From: Bacteroidales bacterium UBA7569 | GTDB lineage: Bacteria > Bacteroidota > Bacteroidia > Bacteroidales > Paludibacteraceae | Assembly: GCA_002477945.1 (NCBI GenBank) | Contig: DLLF01000036.1 | Coordinates: 108,038 to 172,037, forward strand | Reading direction: 5' to 3' | Length of the DNA stretch: 64,000 nt | In this document: in pieces, positions 44,101 to 51,974 of the stretch | Layout: each line of letters begins with the position of its first letter | Numbering within the stretch: the stretch's first letter is position 1 | The notes under the pieces: model-generated | Told to the model about the DNA's origin: nothing | The model's database searches: none | What the model saw: the letters and a program-made list of their open reading frames with translations, nothing else | Position numbers and translations under genes: made by a program

Positions 44101-45216
44101 AGCGCCGTGGAGCAGATTATCTCCGAACGAAACAGAGGGGGAAAGTATAAGAACTTGTTCGATTTCTTGGAACGTGTCAATCTGCAGGCTTGCAACCGCA
44201 AAACGGTTGAAAACTTGGCTCTTTCAGGTGCTTTCGATTGCTTTGAAGGATTGTATCGGGAGCAACTCATGACGGTCAATAGCAAAGGCGAAAACGTGCT
44301 GGATACCCTCATCCGGTATGGAAACAACTACCAAGCCGCCAAAGAACGGAACACTGTCTCGCTATTCGGAGACTTGGGCGATGCCGATGCCATTGAAATC
44401 AAACACCCCGAAATTCCTGAAGTGGAACGCGCCACTGTCATCGAACGGCTCAATATCGAAAAACAACTTATCGGAATATGCCTGTCTGCCCATCCTTTGG
44501 AAGACTATGAGTTCGAGATCAAGGAACTCTGTAATATCACGGCGGAAGAACTGAACTATTTCAGCCGTTTCCGTGAACCGGGGGCAAGAGCCGCTTTCGA
44601 AACACCGGAGGATAAACTCTCTCCTTCGGAATGGTTGAAGCAATATCTTGGTAACACCTTCACTATGGGAGGAATCATTACGCAGGCGGCAGAACTCTTT
44701 TCTCAGAAAAGCAATCGTGCTTACGGACGTTATACATTGGAGGACTATACCGGTTCCTATGAATTTTTCTTGTTTGGTGACACTTTCGAGCGGGTCGGAA
44801 AGCGGCTCTCCCTGAATGCCTATGTGGTTCTCACGGGACGCATACAGCAGAGAGGGGAAGGGCGGCGTTATTTCAAACCGAAACCGGAAGAAGAAGCCGA
44901 GTATGAATATCTGATAACTGATGTGGAATATCTCAATAAAATGCAGGAAAAATTCCTCCAATCTATTGAAATTCATATCCCTATTGAGCATATCACACCC
45001 GCCTTCTCAAATCAATTTGTTGAGTTGTGCAAAGCACACCAAGGCAATGTTCCTGTACAACTTTCTATCTTTGATGAAGTCCGCCGCAATGTCGTGAATC
45101 TTACGGGCGGACATGCACGCATAACAATGACAAAGCAGTTCTATAAACAACTCAATGAGTGGAAGAGAGACGAACTCTTGAACTATTTCTTTGTAAGGGG
45201 AACGTCACAACAATAA
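41122..45216 (+). CDS. dnaE: DNA polymerase III alpha subunit
   Basis: Replicative DNA polymerase. The 1364 residues start with the PHP domain (FTHLHVHSHYSTLDGMSK, ALTDHGNMYGIKEF), which is interrupted at about 60-135 by a Lys/Glu-rich coiled-coil insert before FKPIVGVEAYCARR. The palm has SVGPGRGSAAGS and the catalytic PDIDVDFDD near residue 550. The fingers/thumb motif LYRPGPMDYIPQF, the HhH region (GIKGVGESAVEQI) and a C-terminal OB domain (about 1180-1230, TMGGIITQAAELF) follow. The length is at the upper end for Bacteroidota DnaE. A strong terminator lies 110 bp downstream. Confidence 0.97.
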   Translation: MNFTHLHVHSHYSTLDGMSKVPALVDKCQRCGMHSMALTDHGNMYGIKEFLDYSKKVNGAPKKAVKECQENIQKCEEQIAKMPEWKKALETETDEHEKRTLEVKIKDAQEAVKNLPLYQKQLTSLQEKADNFIPFKPIVGVEAYCARRHRLKKDKTVKEVTGEGREHIVDRSGWHLILLAKNKTGYKNLCKMISYSFIEGFYDRPRIDKELLEKYHEGVIVSSACLGGELPQLILQGRIDEAEESIRWFKSVFGDDYYIELQRHKTDKPFGDRNVYQRQMEVNPVLVELARKTDTKIICTNDVHFVEEEHGEAHDRLICVSTGKDYSDPNRMHYTKQEWLKTPQEMEAVFSDLPEALQNTQEIVDKVEVYSIDSAPIMPKFAIPESFGTEEEYRRKFTHKDLFDEFTQNEHHEVVLSQEAAEKKIELLGGYDSLYRIKLEADYLAFLAWKGAHERYGEQLTEEQTERITFELHIMKTMGFPGYFLIVMDYIKAAREELDVSVGPGRGSAAGSVVAYCLRITDVDPLKYDLLFERFLNPDRISLPDIDVDFDDAGRARVFDWVIKKYGATHVAHIITYNTMATKAVIADMGRVQGVPLSTVNAIKNLIPDKFPDTVKDEKGKTPSVNLHNCYKYVDQLRAMLNSDDKKVADTLHFAEELEDTIRGVGVHACGLIIGADDLTEFAPLATVKDPKTGQDQLVTEYDGHVVESVGLIKMDFLGLKTLTIIKETLANIKKSKGEIIDIDHIPLDDELTYKLFQEGKTIAIFQFESPGMQKNLRELKPTVIGDLIAMNALYRPGPMDYIPQFIRRKQGKEPITYDLPCMEKYLKETYGVTVYQEQVMLLSRLIAGFTRGESDQLRKAMGKKLIALLSSLYPKFIEGGKKNGHDPVILDKIWKDWLAFAKYAFNKSHATCYAWVAYQTAYLKAHYPAEFMAANLTISKDNITDVTKFMDECKMLGISVLEPDVNESELNFTVNTHGDIRFGLGGIKGVGESAVEQIISERNRGGKYKNLFDFLERVNLQACNRKTVENLALSGAFDCFEGLYREQLMTVNSKGENVLDTLIRYGNNYQAAKERNTVSLFGDLGDADAIEIKHPEIPEVERATVIERLNIEKQLIGICLSAHPLEDYEFEIKELCNITAEELNYFSRFREPGARAAFETPEDKLSPSEWLKQYLGNTFTMGGIITQAAELFSQKSNRAYGRYTLEDYTGSYEFFLFGDTFERVGKRLSLNAYVVLTGRIQQRGEGRRYFKPKPEEEAEYEYLITDVEYLNKMQEKFLQSIEIHIPIEHITPAFSNQFVELCKAHQGNVPVQLSIFDEVRRNVVNLTGGHARITMTKQFYKQLNEWKRDELLNYFFVRGTSQQ

Positions 45217-45326
45217 ACAGAAGACATTCATCGTTCTGTCAAACATGGCTGATTGCTTGTTGAACGTGAGTTAGTGCCTGATTTTAAGGTAGCCGGAATC
45301 TTGTAGAGGATTATTGGCTTAGTGTT

Positions 45327-45368
45327 AAGTCTCCTGCAAAATTCGTATGGTTTTGCAGGAGACTTTTA
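45327..45368. terminator. Terminator after dnaE
   Basis: AAGTCTCCTGCAAAA (45327-45341) pairs perfectly with TTTTGCAGGAGACTT (45351-45365), a 15-bp stem ending in TTTT. Confidence 0.93.
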
Positions 45369-45379
45369 CGTTCCGGCAA

Positions 45380-45423
45380 GCACCCCTCAACGACCCCTGA
45401 ACGACCCCTCAACGAGAGAATTA
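45380..45423 (+). repeat. 11-bp tandem repeat, four units
   Basis: GCACCCCTCAA, CGACCCCTGAA, CGACCCCTCAA, CGAGAGAATTA, starting 12 bp after the dnaE terminator. Confidence 0.9.
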
Positions 45424-45654
45424 GGCTACCAAATCGCAAATCCGTAAAATACTGAATGAGCCACTTCTTTGAAGGTTTGAAGGAAACCATGGATCTCTGC
45501 CCATCCTTTGGAGAGTCTTGAGGAGACCTGATTTTCCACATCGTAAACCTCATCAACTTTTTTGCTTGTGCTTAAATAGGTAAATCTTCCGACTTGTAAA
45601 CAAAAAGTCCATTGCTTTGGAACATCTGTATGGCTATAGTCTGTAATTTCCGTC

Positions 45655-45685
45655 TTGTGCGATTGACAGATATTTCCTATCTTTG
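45655..45685 (+). promoter_or_regulatory. Promoter of the Lnb-like/DUF4494/yggS operon
   Basis: TTG (45655-45657), 20 bp, TATCTTTG (45678-45685). The ATG at 45707 is 21 bp downstream; an in-frame ATG at 45683 lies inside the box and is excluded. Confidence 0.88.
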
Positions 45686-45706
45686 CAAACTTACGAGGAT
45701 AGCGAA

Positions 45707-48388
45707 ATGAAACAAAATTTTCTGAGAAAGATATCATTGCTATGTGCCTGCCTGTTGCCTTTCTTGACGCCGGTCGAAGCGCAGGTTCTGTTGAGCCCTG
45801 ATGCGCAGACTTCTTTGCTGACTTGCACGCCGGGTACGGAAGCCTATAGCAAGTTCGGGCACTCCGCAATCCGTATTACGGATACGGCACAAGGTATAGA
45901 TTGGGTCTTTAATTACGGATTGTTTAATTTCGGTGCCGACCATTTCTACTGGCGTTTCATTAAGGGTGAAACCGACTATCAGTTGGGAGTGGAGGATATG
46001 CAGTGGTTCTTGGCTGGAAATGCATCCATTGGTCGGAAAACCTACGAGCAGGTGCTGGATTTGTCTCAGGCGCAGCAGCAACTCTTGTTGGATAAACTCT
46101 TGGACAACTATCGTCCGGAAAATCGTTTCTATCGTTATAATTTTGTCTTCGACAATTGTGCCACCCGTCCTTATCGGTTGCTCAAGCAAGTAATTGGTTT
46201 CGGAGATGCCGGCACTGTGGCAATGGAAAAAACAGATTTTACCTACCGCCGGATCATTTCTTATTATGCGGGGCATTGGTCATGGCTAAGTTATGGCATC
46301 AACCTTATCTTCGGAAAAGATGCCGACAAAACAATGACTTTGGAGCAGTCGTTTTTTCTTCCTGAACAACTGATGGATCATGTCGCACAGGTTCGGAAAC
46401 AAGATGGTACGCCGTTGTGTATCAGTGATTCTACAGCCCCCTTTGTCGTTGATGCCCATTCGTGGTGGGTGTCTCCCGAATGGACTACGCTTCTTCTGTG
46501 TCTTCTGATTCTTCTGGTTACTTTCCGTGACCTCGCTCGCAAAAAGATTTCCTGGTGGTTGGATGCTTTTCTCTTCTTGGTATATGGATTGTTGGGGTGC
46601 ATCTGTTGCTTCCTTACGTTCTTTTCTTTGCATCCGTTGGTGGGACACAATTGGAACATTCTCTTCCTTTCTCCCGTTTTCTTTTTGCCTTTTGTGCTTG
46701 TTTTGTTCCCTGGTGGGCGGAAATATCTCCTTCGTGCACACCTTTGGATAGGACTGTATTTCTATATTGCACTGATTATCCGTTTGTGTGTCGGGCAAAC
46801 TTGGCACCCGTTCCTCTTTGTTCCTGTTGCACATTTCCTGCACATTCGTTGTTGCTGGTATCGCAATGTCTTCATTCTGGGAAAGAGTATTCCTGATTGT
46901 CGGATTACAACGAAGGCGTGTTTCTTTTGGATTTTCTTGGGGATAGGCGTGTTTTCTTCGCCTCTGTCCGCAACTCCTCGATTGACGGTTGTGGTGGCAG
47001 TGGACGGACTGAATCGTTCTTGTATTGCCGATATGCGTCCTTTTATGCCGCAAGGCGGACTGCGTATATTGGACGAAGAAGCATTGGAAATGCCCATCTG
47101 TTTCTCCCATGCGCTCTATGGCGGCTGTGAATCGCTCGCAACGCTCCTCATGGGTGTTAATCCGTCCGAACATGGAATAACGGCAGATACCTATTATTCA
47201 CGCTCCGACCGGAACATACACACTGTATTGGAAGACAAGTCTTCTGACGGTATTGGTACTGACTTGTCGTTGTCCCCTGCAAACATTCTCGCACCCACGT
47301 TGTCCGATTGCTTCCGGATGGCAAACAACTCGGAACAGAGTAAAATTTATGCCGTAGGCATTCATGCCAATCCTGTTATCCTCATGGCGGGGCATGCGGC
47401 TAACGCTTGTGCTTGGCTCAATGGAGAGGAAATGCGCTGGGCTACTACTTCCTTCTATCCCGAAGGGCTTCCCGAAGAAGCCGACAAAATGAATGTGAAT
47501 GGTCGTTTTGCCGAGATTGCTGCACGGCAATGGACTCCTCGGATGGATATGCAATCCTACCTGAACCCTACGGAACAGGAGAAAAAGCAGCAGAAGTTCC
47601 AATATACTATGCCGGACGACCTGAATTCTTCTCCCGTTGCCAACGATTTGGTGTTGGAGTTGGCACTGGATATACAGCAAGGACAGAAATTGGGAAAGGA
47701 TATTGCTCCCGACCTCCTGTTGCTGGAAATGACGGTTGTGGCACCCCGTCAAAACTCGGATATGCTCTCTTGCGCTGCGCAGGAAGATATGTACTTGAAC
47801 CTCAATCAGAATTTGGGCTTTCTCATTGAACAACTTAATAAGAGAGTCGGCAGAGAACACTACGAGTTGGTGCTGGTCGGTTTCCCGCGGTATGGATTGG
47901 GAACCTCACGCTACCGGAGTGCTAACTTGGAAATCAAGCAGTTCAATGTGGATAGGGCTGCGGCATTGTGTAATACCTATCTCATGGCTATGTATGGTCA
48001 TGAGCGTTGGGTGGATGGCGGATACTTGAATTCCATCTACCTGAACCGCACACTGATTGAACAGAGGCAAATGTCTGTCGCACTCTTGCAGCAGCAGGTA
48101 AGTGACTTCTTGATGGAGTTCGAAGGAGTACAATTAGCGTTCCCCTCCAACCAAATACCATGTTTGCAGGAGAAAGGTGCAGCCTCTCTTTTACGTAATA
48201 GTTACAACAAGAAGTGCGGTGGAGATATCTTGTTCACCTTGCAACCATTGTGGGGACTGGAATCACAAGCCTTTCCGTCTTCTGATGCAGAGTCGGTTTG
48301 TTTCTTTTGGACAAAAAGCAACCGGATTATGAAAAGGGAACAGGCGGATGCCACAGAAGTGAAAAATATGATATTGTCAACATTATAA
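45707..48388 (+). CDS. Fusion of DUF4105 (Lnb-like) membrane protein and alkaline-phosphatase-like domain
   Basis: The N-terminal half resembles Lnb, the Bacteroidota lipoprotein N-acyltransferase whose periplasmic domain was called DUF4105. After the signal peptide (ISLLCACLLPFLTPVEAQ) come TPGTEAYSKFGHSAIRI and NFVFDNCATRPYRLL, carrying the expected His and Cys. About five TM helices follow (residues 250-390; LLLCLLILLVTF, FLFLVYGLLGCICCFLTFF, FLSPVFFLPFVLVLF). A former signal-peptide-like segment (FFWIFLGIGVFSSPLSA) then leads into an alkaline-phosphatase-superfamily domain (about 426-893; LTVVVAVDGLNRSCI, LMGVNPSEHGITADTYY). That domain lacks the late DHG metal motif and may be inactive. 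The frame is open throughout its 893 residues. In relatives these are usually two genes. DUF4494 follows 11 bp later. Confidence 0.8.
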   Translation: MKQNFLRKISLLCACLLPFLTPVEAQVLLSPDAQTSLLTCTPGTEAYSKFGHSAIRITDTAQGIDWVFNYGLFNFGADHFYWRFIKGETDYQLGVEDMQWFLAGNASIGRKTYEQVLDLSQAQQQLLLDKLLDNYRPENRFYRYNFVFDNCATRPYRLLKQVIGFGDAGTVAMEKTDFTYRRIISYYAGHWSWLSYGINLIFGKDADKTMTLEQSFFLPEQLMDHVAQVRKQDGTPLCISDSTAPFVVDAHSWWVSPEWTTLLLCLLILLVTFRDLARKKISWWLDAFLFLVYGLLGCICCFLTFFSLHPLVGHNWNILFLSPVFFLPFVLVLFPGGRKYLLRAHLWIGLYFYIALIIRLCVGQTWHPFLFVPVAHFLHIRCCWYRNVFILGKSIPDCRITTKACFFWIFLGIGVFSSPLSATPRLTVVVAVDGLNRSCIADMRPFMPQGGLRILDEEALEMPICFSHALYGGCESLATLLMGVNPSEHGITADTYYSRSDRNIHTVLEDKSSDGIGTDLSLSPANILAPTLSDCFRMANNSEQSKIYAVGIHANPVILMAGHAANACAWLNGEEMRWATTSFYPEGLPEEADKMNVNGRFAEIAARQWTPRMDMQSYLNPTEQEKKQQKFQYTMPDDLNSSPVANDLVLELALDIQQGQKLGKDIAPDLLLLEMTVVAPRQNSDMLSCAAQEDMYLNLNQNLGFLIEQLNKRVGREHYELVLVGFPRYGLGTSRYRSANLEIKQFNVDRAAALCNTYLMAMYGHERWVDGGYLNSIYLNRTLIEQRQMSVALLQQQVSDFLMEFEGVQLAFPSNQIPCLQEKGAASLLRNSYNKKCGGDILFTLQPLWGLESQAFPSSDAESVCFFWTKSNRIMKREQADATEVKNMILSTL

Positions 48389-48399
48389 AATAGTTACTT

Positions 48400-48825
48400 A
48401 TGGAATTCTACGAATGTAAAGTCAAGTATCAGCGCGAAGTTGCTGATGGGAAAATACAAACGCTCAATGACATCTATCTGGTGGAAGGAGTGTCTTTTGG
48501 CGATGCCGAACAGCATGTGCTGGAAGAAGTCAAACCTTTTATCCTCCCGGGACAGGAAGTCGAAATGAAGAGTATCCGCAAAGTGAATATCACCGAACTC
48601 CTTCCCAACGATAACGGACACTTCTGGTACAAGGCGAAAATCAGCCTCATAACGGTTGACGAAAATGCAGGGAAGGAAAAGAAAGTGACCACTACGGTTT
48701 TGGTGCAGGATGTCGATATGGAAAGTGCTTATAAAGCGGTCAACGAGATGATGAAAAACTCTATCACCGATTACAGCATCAAAACCCTGCAGGAAACGGG
48801 AATCGTGGATGTCCTCCGTGTGTAA
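48400..48825 (+). CDS. DUF4494 family protein
   Basis: Uncharacterised Bacteroidota family. The 141 residues start MEFYECKVKYQREVADGKIQ and contain NDIYLVEGVSFGDAE and HFWYKAKISLITVDENAGKE, the usual signatures. No signal peptide or TM is seen, so it is probably cytoplasmic. It sits 11 bp after the Lnb-like fusion gene and 5 bp before yggS; the link with yggS is a recurrent arrangement in the phylum, but no function follows from it. Confidence 0.85.
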   Translation: MEFYECKVKYQREVADGKIQTLNDIYLVEGVSFGDAEQHVLEEVKPFILPGQEVEMKSIRKVNITELLPNDNGHFWYKAKISLITVDENAGKEKKVTTTVLVQDVDMESAYKAVNEMMKNSITDYSIKTLQETGIVDVLRV

Positions 48826-48830
48826 TACCG

Positions 48831-49517
48831 ATGTCCTCTTCTAATACCGATATTCAGGAGTCTTTCCTTGCGCTTAGTCGTTCTTTGCCTGCGGGGGTAC
48901 AGTTGCTGTGTGTCAGCAAGTACCATCCCTCTTGTGCTGTTCTTGCGGCGTATGAAGCGGGAGCACGTTGTTTTGGCGAAAGCAGAGTGCAGGAGTTGGT
49001 GGAGAAAGCGCAGACTTTGCCAAAAGATATTCAATGGCATTTCATAGGACATCTTCAGACCAACAAGATTCGGAAATTGCTTCCCTTTGTATCATTGATT
49101 CACGGGGTCGATTCGTGGCATCTTTTGGAGAAAATCAACGAAGTGGCAAGCGTAGAAACACTCGTGGTCAATGTGCTGTTGGAAGTCAAAATATCCCGTG
49201 ATGAGATGAAGTCGGGTTTCTTTGACTATGGTTTGCTTGATATGCTTCGTGATGGTAAATGGCGTACCCTGCATAATGTACGTATCTGTGGATTGATGGG
49301 AGTCGCAACGAACACTGGTGATACTGCTCTTATCAGGCAGGAGTTCTCTGGTTTGCATACATTGTTCGAAACGCTTAAACGGGACTTTTTTGCGGACGAC
49401 TCCAACTTCACAATCCTTTCAATGGGTATGACGCACGATTGGAAAATTGCTGTGGAAGAGGGTAGTACAATGATCCGAATAGGATCAGGCATCTTTGGCG
49501 AGAGAGAAATAACGTAA
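48831..49517 (+). CDS. yggS: YggS/PROSC-family pyridoxal phosphate homeostasis protein
   Basis: PLP-binding protein that buffers cytoplasmic vitamin B6 and affects amino-acid and keto-acid balance. The 228-residue TIM barrel shows LLCVSKYHP with the PLP Lys at residue 30, CFGESRVQELVEKA, WHFIGHLQTNKIRKLL, SLIHGVDSWHLLEKI, GLMGVATN and the late phosphate-binding ILSMGMTHDWKIAVEEGSTM with IRIGSGIFGER. Length normal. It starts 5 bp after DUF4494, and its stop is directly followed by the TTG start of the receptor gene. Confidence 0.96.
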   Translation: MSSSNTDIQESFLALSRSLPAGVQLLCVSKYHPSCAVLAAYEAGARCFGESRVQELVEKAQTLPKDIQWHFIGHLQTNKIRKLLPFVSLIHGVDSWHLLEKINEVASVETLVVNVLLEVKISRDEMKSGFFDYGLLDMLRDGKWRTLHNVRICGLMGVATNTGDTALIRQEFSGLHTLFETLKRDFFADDSNFTILSMGMTHDWKIAVEEGSTMIRIGSGIFGEREIT

Positions 49518-51959
49518 TTGAAAGTATATCGCGATATAGTATTGTTCTTTGGGCTTCTCGCTTGTTTGGGAGTGAGAGCGAATTCGGTACGTGTTTACGG
49601 CTATGTTTTGGATGCGGAAAATCAAAGTGTCGAGTTTGCCAATGTATGGGTTGAGGATGCTACCATCGGTTGCACAACCAATAATCATGGTTATTACGAC
49701 CTGAAATTGGATATCCGTGATAGTGCCACGCTCGTTTTTTCAATGGTTGGTTATCAACCTGTCAAACGGACATTATATGCGTCTCAGTCTCTTGTGCAGA
49801 TAAATGTGGTTCTTTTTGCCGATGTCGAGTCGCTCCAGGAAGTGGAGGTGAAGGGCTTGCGCAAACAGTTGGACAACTTTGATCACATAAGTGCGCTCAA
49901 CACTCGGTTAATGCCTGACGCTTCAGGGGGAAGCATTGAAAGTCTCCTCATTACGTTCACGGGAGTCAGTCAGAACAATGAACTCTCTACACAATACAAC
50001 GTACGAGGCGGCAGTTTCGACGAAAACGCTGTGTACGTCAACGGTGTGGAAGTCTTTCGACCTCTTTTGCTGCGCTCGGGGCAACAGGAAGGACTCTCTT
50101 TTGTCAATCCCGAAATGGTTGAGCGGGTCAATTTCTCGGCAGGAGGTTATAGCGCGCAATATGGCGATAAGATGTCGTCCGTTCTGGATGTAACCTACAA
50201 GAGACCGACTGCATTCCAAACAACGCTCAATCTCAGCCTTCTTGGCGCAAGTGCTTATGTGGCGGCAGGCGATAGTTCCTACTCTATGATGCATGGCATC
50301 CGTTACAAAACATCACAATATCTCCTCGGGACGTTGGCTACAAAAGGAAAATATCAACCCAATTTCGTGGACTATCAAACTTATATGACGTGGAAACTGG
50401 GACAACGCAAACATCACAATTCGCGATGGGAGATGAGTTTTCTTGGCAATTTCTCGCAAAACTCCTACAAATTTCAGCCGGAAGAACTGGCGCAAACGTT
50501 CGGTACCTATGCAACGGCACGTAGTCTCACGGTTGCTTACGAAGGTGTCGAAAAAGACTTGTTTCGCACTGCCTTTGCCAATCTCGGATTGATATGGTCT
50601 GCCAATAAAGATTTGCGCATAGGGTTCAATCTGGGCGGATTCTATAGCAACGAACGGGAAAACTACGATATCACGGCGGAATACATACTTCGGGTGAAAC
50701 CTGTTTCCGAAACCGACGATGCTAAGGACGAAGAATCCGATGAGGTTTTGGGTACGGGAATCTATCATGAACATGCTCGCAATCGCTTGCAAATGGGAAT
50801 TGCTACTGCCTCTCATTTCGGGGAATGGAAGAGTGGTATGAATACGTTGCAGTGGGGATTGTCCGCTCAAGCCGAATTTGTGAAGGATCAACTTCTGGAA
50901 TGGGAATGGCGCGACTCGATGGGATACTCCATTCCTACACAGGCGGATGCCATGGAATTATACTATAATCTGAGGGGTACAAGTAGCCTGAACACGGTTC
51001 GTCTCCAGGGTTATGTACAAGATACCTACAAATGGAACACAGATCGCGGCATGGTATTTTTGAATGGCGGATTGCGTATGCAATGGTGGAACTATAATCG
51101 TGAGTTTTTGTGTAGTCCGAGAATGTCTGTTTCTTATGCCCCCAAGTGGAGGCACGACTTTGTCTTTAGAGTGGCCACTGGCTTGTACTACCAGTCCCCG
51201 TTCTATAAGGAATTGCGGGATACACTGACTGACGCTGTGGGTGTCACGCGAGTTACTCTCAACCGTAATATCAAAGCCCAGCGCTCAGTGCATGTCGTGT
51301 CAGGTATGGACTACTATTTCCGTGCTTGGGGGCGACCTTTCAAGTTTACCGCGGAGGCGTACTATAAATATATGGATCGGGTCGTCAGTTACACTATGGA
51401 TAATGTCCGTATTCGCTATTCGGGAAAGAATGATGCTGTTGCTTATACAACAGGTCTTGACCTTAAACTCTATGGTGAGTTGGTGCCTGGAGCGGAATCT
51501 TGGATCAACTTCTCATTGATGCGCTCTCGGGAAAACTTGTTGAACGACAATCGTGGTTGGATTCCTGGTCCCAACGAACAACGGTATAGTTTCAGTATGC
51601 TCTTTCAGGACTATATACCCAAATATCCGCAATATAAACTCCACCTGCGTTTTATCTGGAGTGATGGCCTTCCCTATGGATCCCCACGGAATTTGCAAAC
51701 TCGGGCGATGTTGCGTTCCACACCATACCGGCGTCTCGACATCGGAGCATCAAGGGTTATCGGGCAGAAAAGCGACAAATGGTTCAAAACAAAACATCTT
51801 GAAAGCATTTGGATTAACTTGGAAATATTCAATCTTATAGGCTTCAATAATGTCAATTCGTACTTCTGGGTGACGGATGCAACGGGCAACCAATGGGCGT
51901 CCCCGAACTATCTGACAGGACGTATGTACAATGTGAAGTTAACGTTTGATTTTAAGTAA
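49518..51959 (+). CDS. TonB-dependent receptor with carboxypeptidase-like N-domain
   Basis: Outer-membrane transporter of unknown substrate; not a SusC-type protein and without a SusD partner. The 813 residues have a signal peptide (IVLFFGLLACLGVRA), a carboxypeptidase-regulatory-like domain (VRVYGYVLDAENQSVEFANV, GYYDLKLDIRDSATLVF), a plug (ESLLITFTGVSQNNELSTQY, VRGGSFDENAVYVNGVEVF, GYSAQYGDKMSSVLDV) and a barrel ending VKLTFDFK. The start is TTG, immediately after the yggS stop with no spacer, so translation is probably coupled. mutS starts 15 bp after its stop. Confidence 0.9.
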   Translation: MKVYRDIVLFFGLLACLGVRANSVRVYGYVLDAENQSVEFANVWVEDATIGCTTNNHGYYDLKLDIRDSATLVFSMVGYQPVKRTLYASQSLVQINVVLFADVESLQEVEVKGLRKQLDNFDHISALNTRLMPDASGGSIESLLITFTGVSQNNELSTQYNVRGGSFDENAVYVNGVEVFRPLLLRSGQQEGLSFVNPEMVERVNFSAGGYSAQYGDKMSSVLDVTYKRPTAFQTTLNLSLLGASAYVAAGDSSYSMMHGIRYKTSQYLLGTLATKGKYQPNFVDYQTYMTWKLGQRKHHNSRWEMSFLGNFSQNSYKFQPEELAQTFGTYATARSLTVAYEGVEKDLFRTAFANLGLIWSANKDLRIGFNLGGFYSNERENYDITAEYILRVKPVSETDDAKDEESDEVLGTGIYHEHARNRLQMGIATASHFGEWKSGMNTLQWGLSAQAEFVKDQLLEWEWRDSMGYSIPTQADAMELYYNLRGTSSLNTVRLQGYVQDTYKWNTDRGMVFLNGGLRMQWWNYNREFLCSPRMSVSYAPKWRHDFVFRVATGLYYQSPFYKELRDTLTDAVGVTRVTLNRNIKAQRSVHVVSGMDYYFRAWGRPFKFTAEAYYKYMDRVVSYTMDNVRIRYSGKNDAVAYTTGLDLKLYGELVPGAESWINFSLMRSRENLLNDNRGWIPGPNEQRYSFSMLFQDYIPKYPQYKLHLRFIWSDGLPYGSPRNLQTRAMLRSTPYRRLDIGASRVIGQKSDKWFKTKHLESIWINLEIFNLIGFNNVNSYFWVTDATGNQWASPNYLTGRMYNVKLTFDFK

Positions 51960-51974
51960 AAACACCTATACACA

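Larger units (their letters stand above)
45217..45706. other. Intergenic region between dnaE and the Lnb-like gene
   Basis: No gene is supported in these 490 bp. They hold a strong terminator, an 11-bp repeat block, a short AATCGCAAATCCGTAAA stretch and the promoter of the next operon. Confidence 0.75.
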
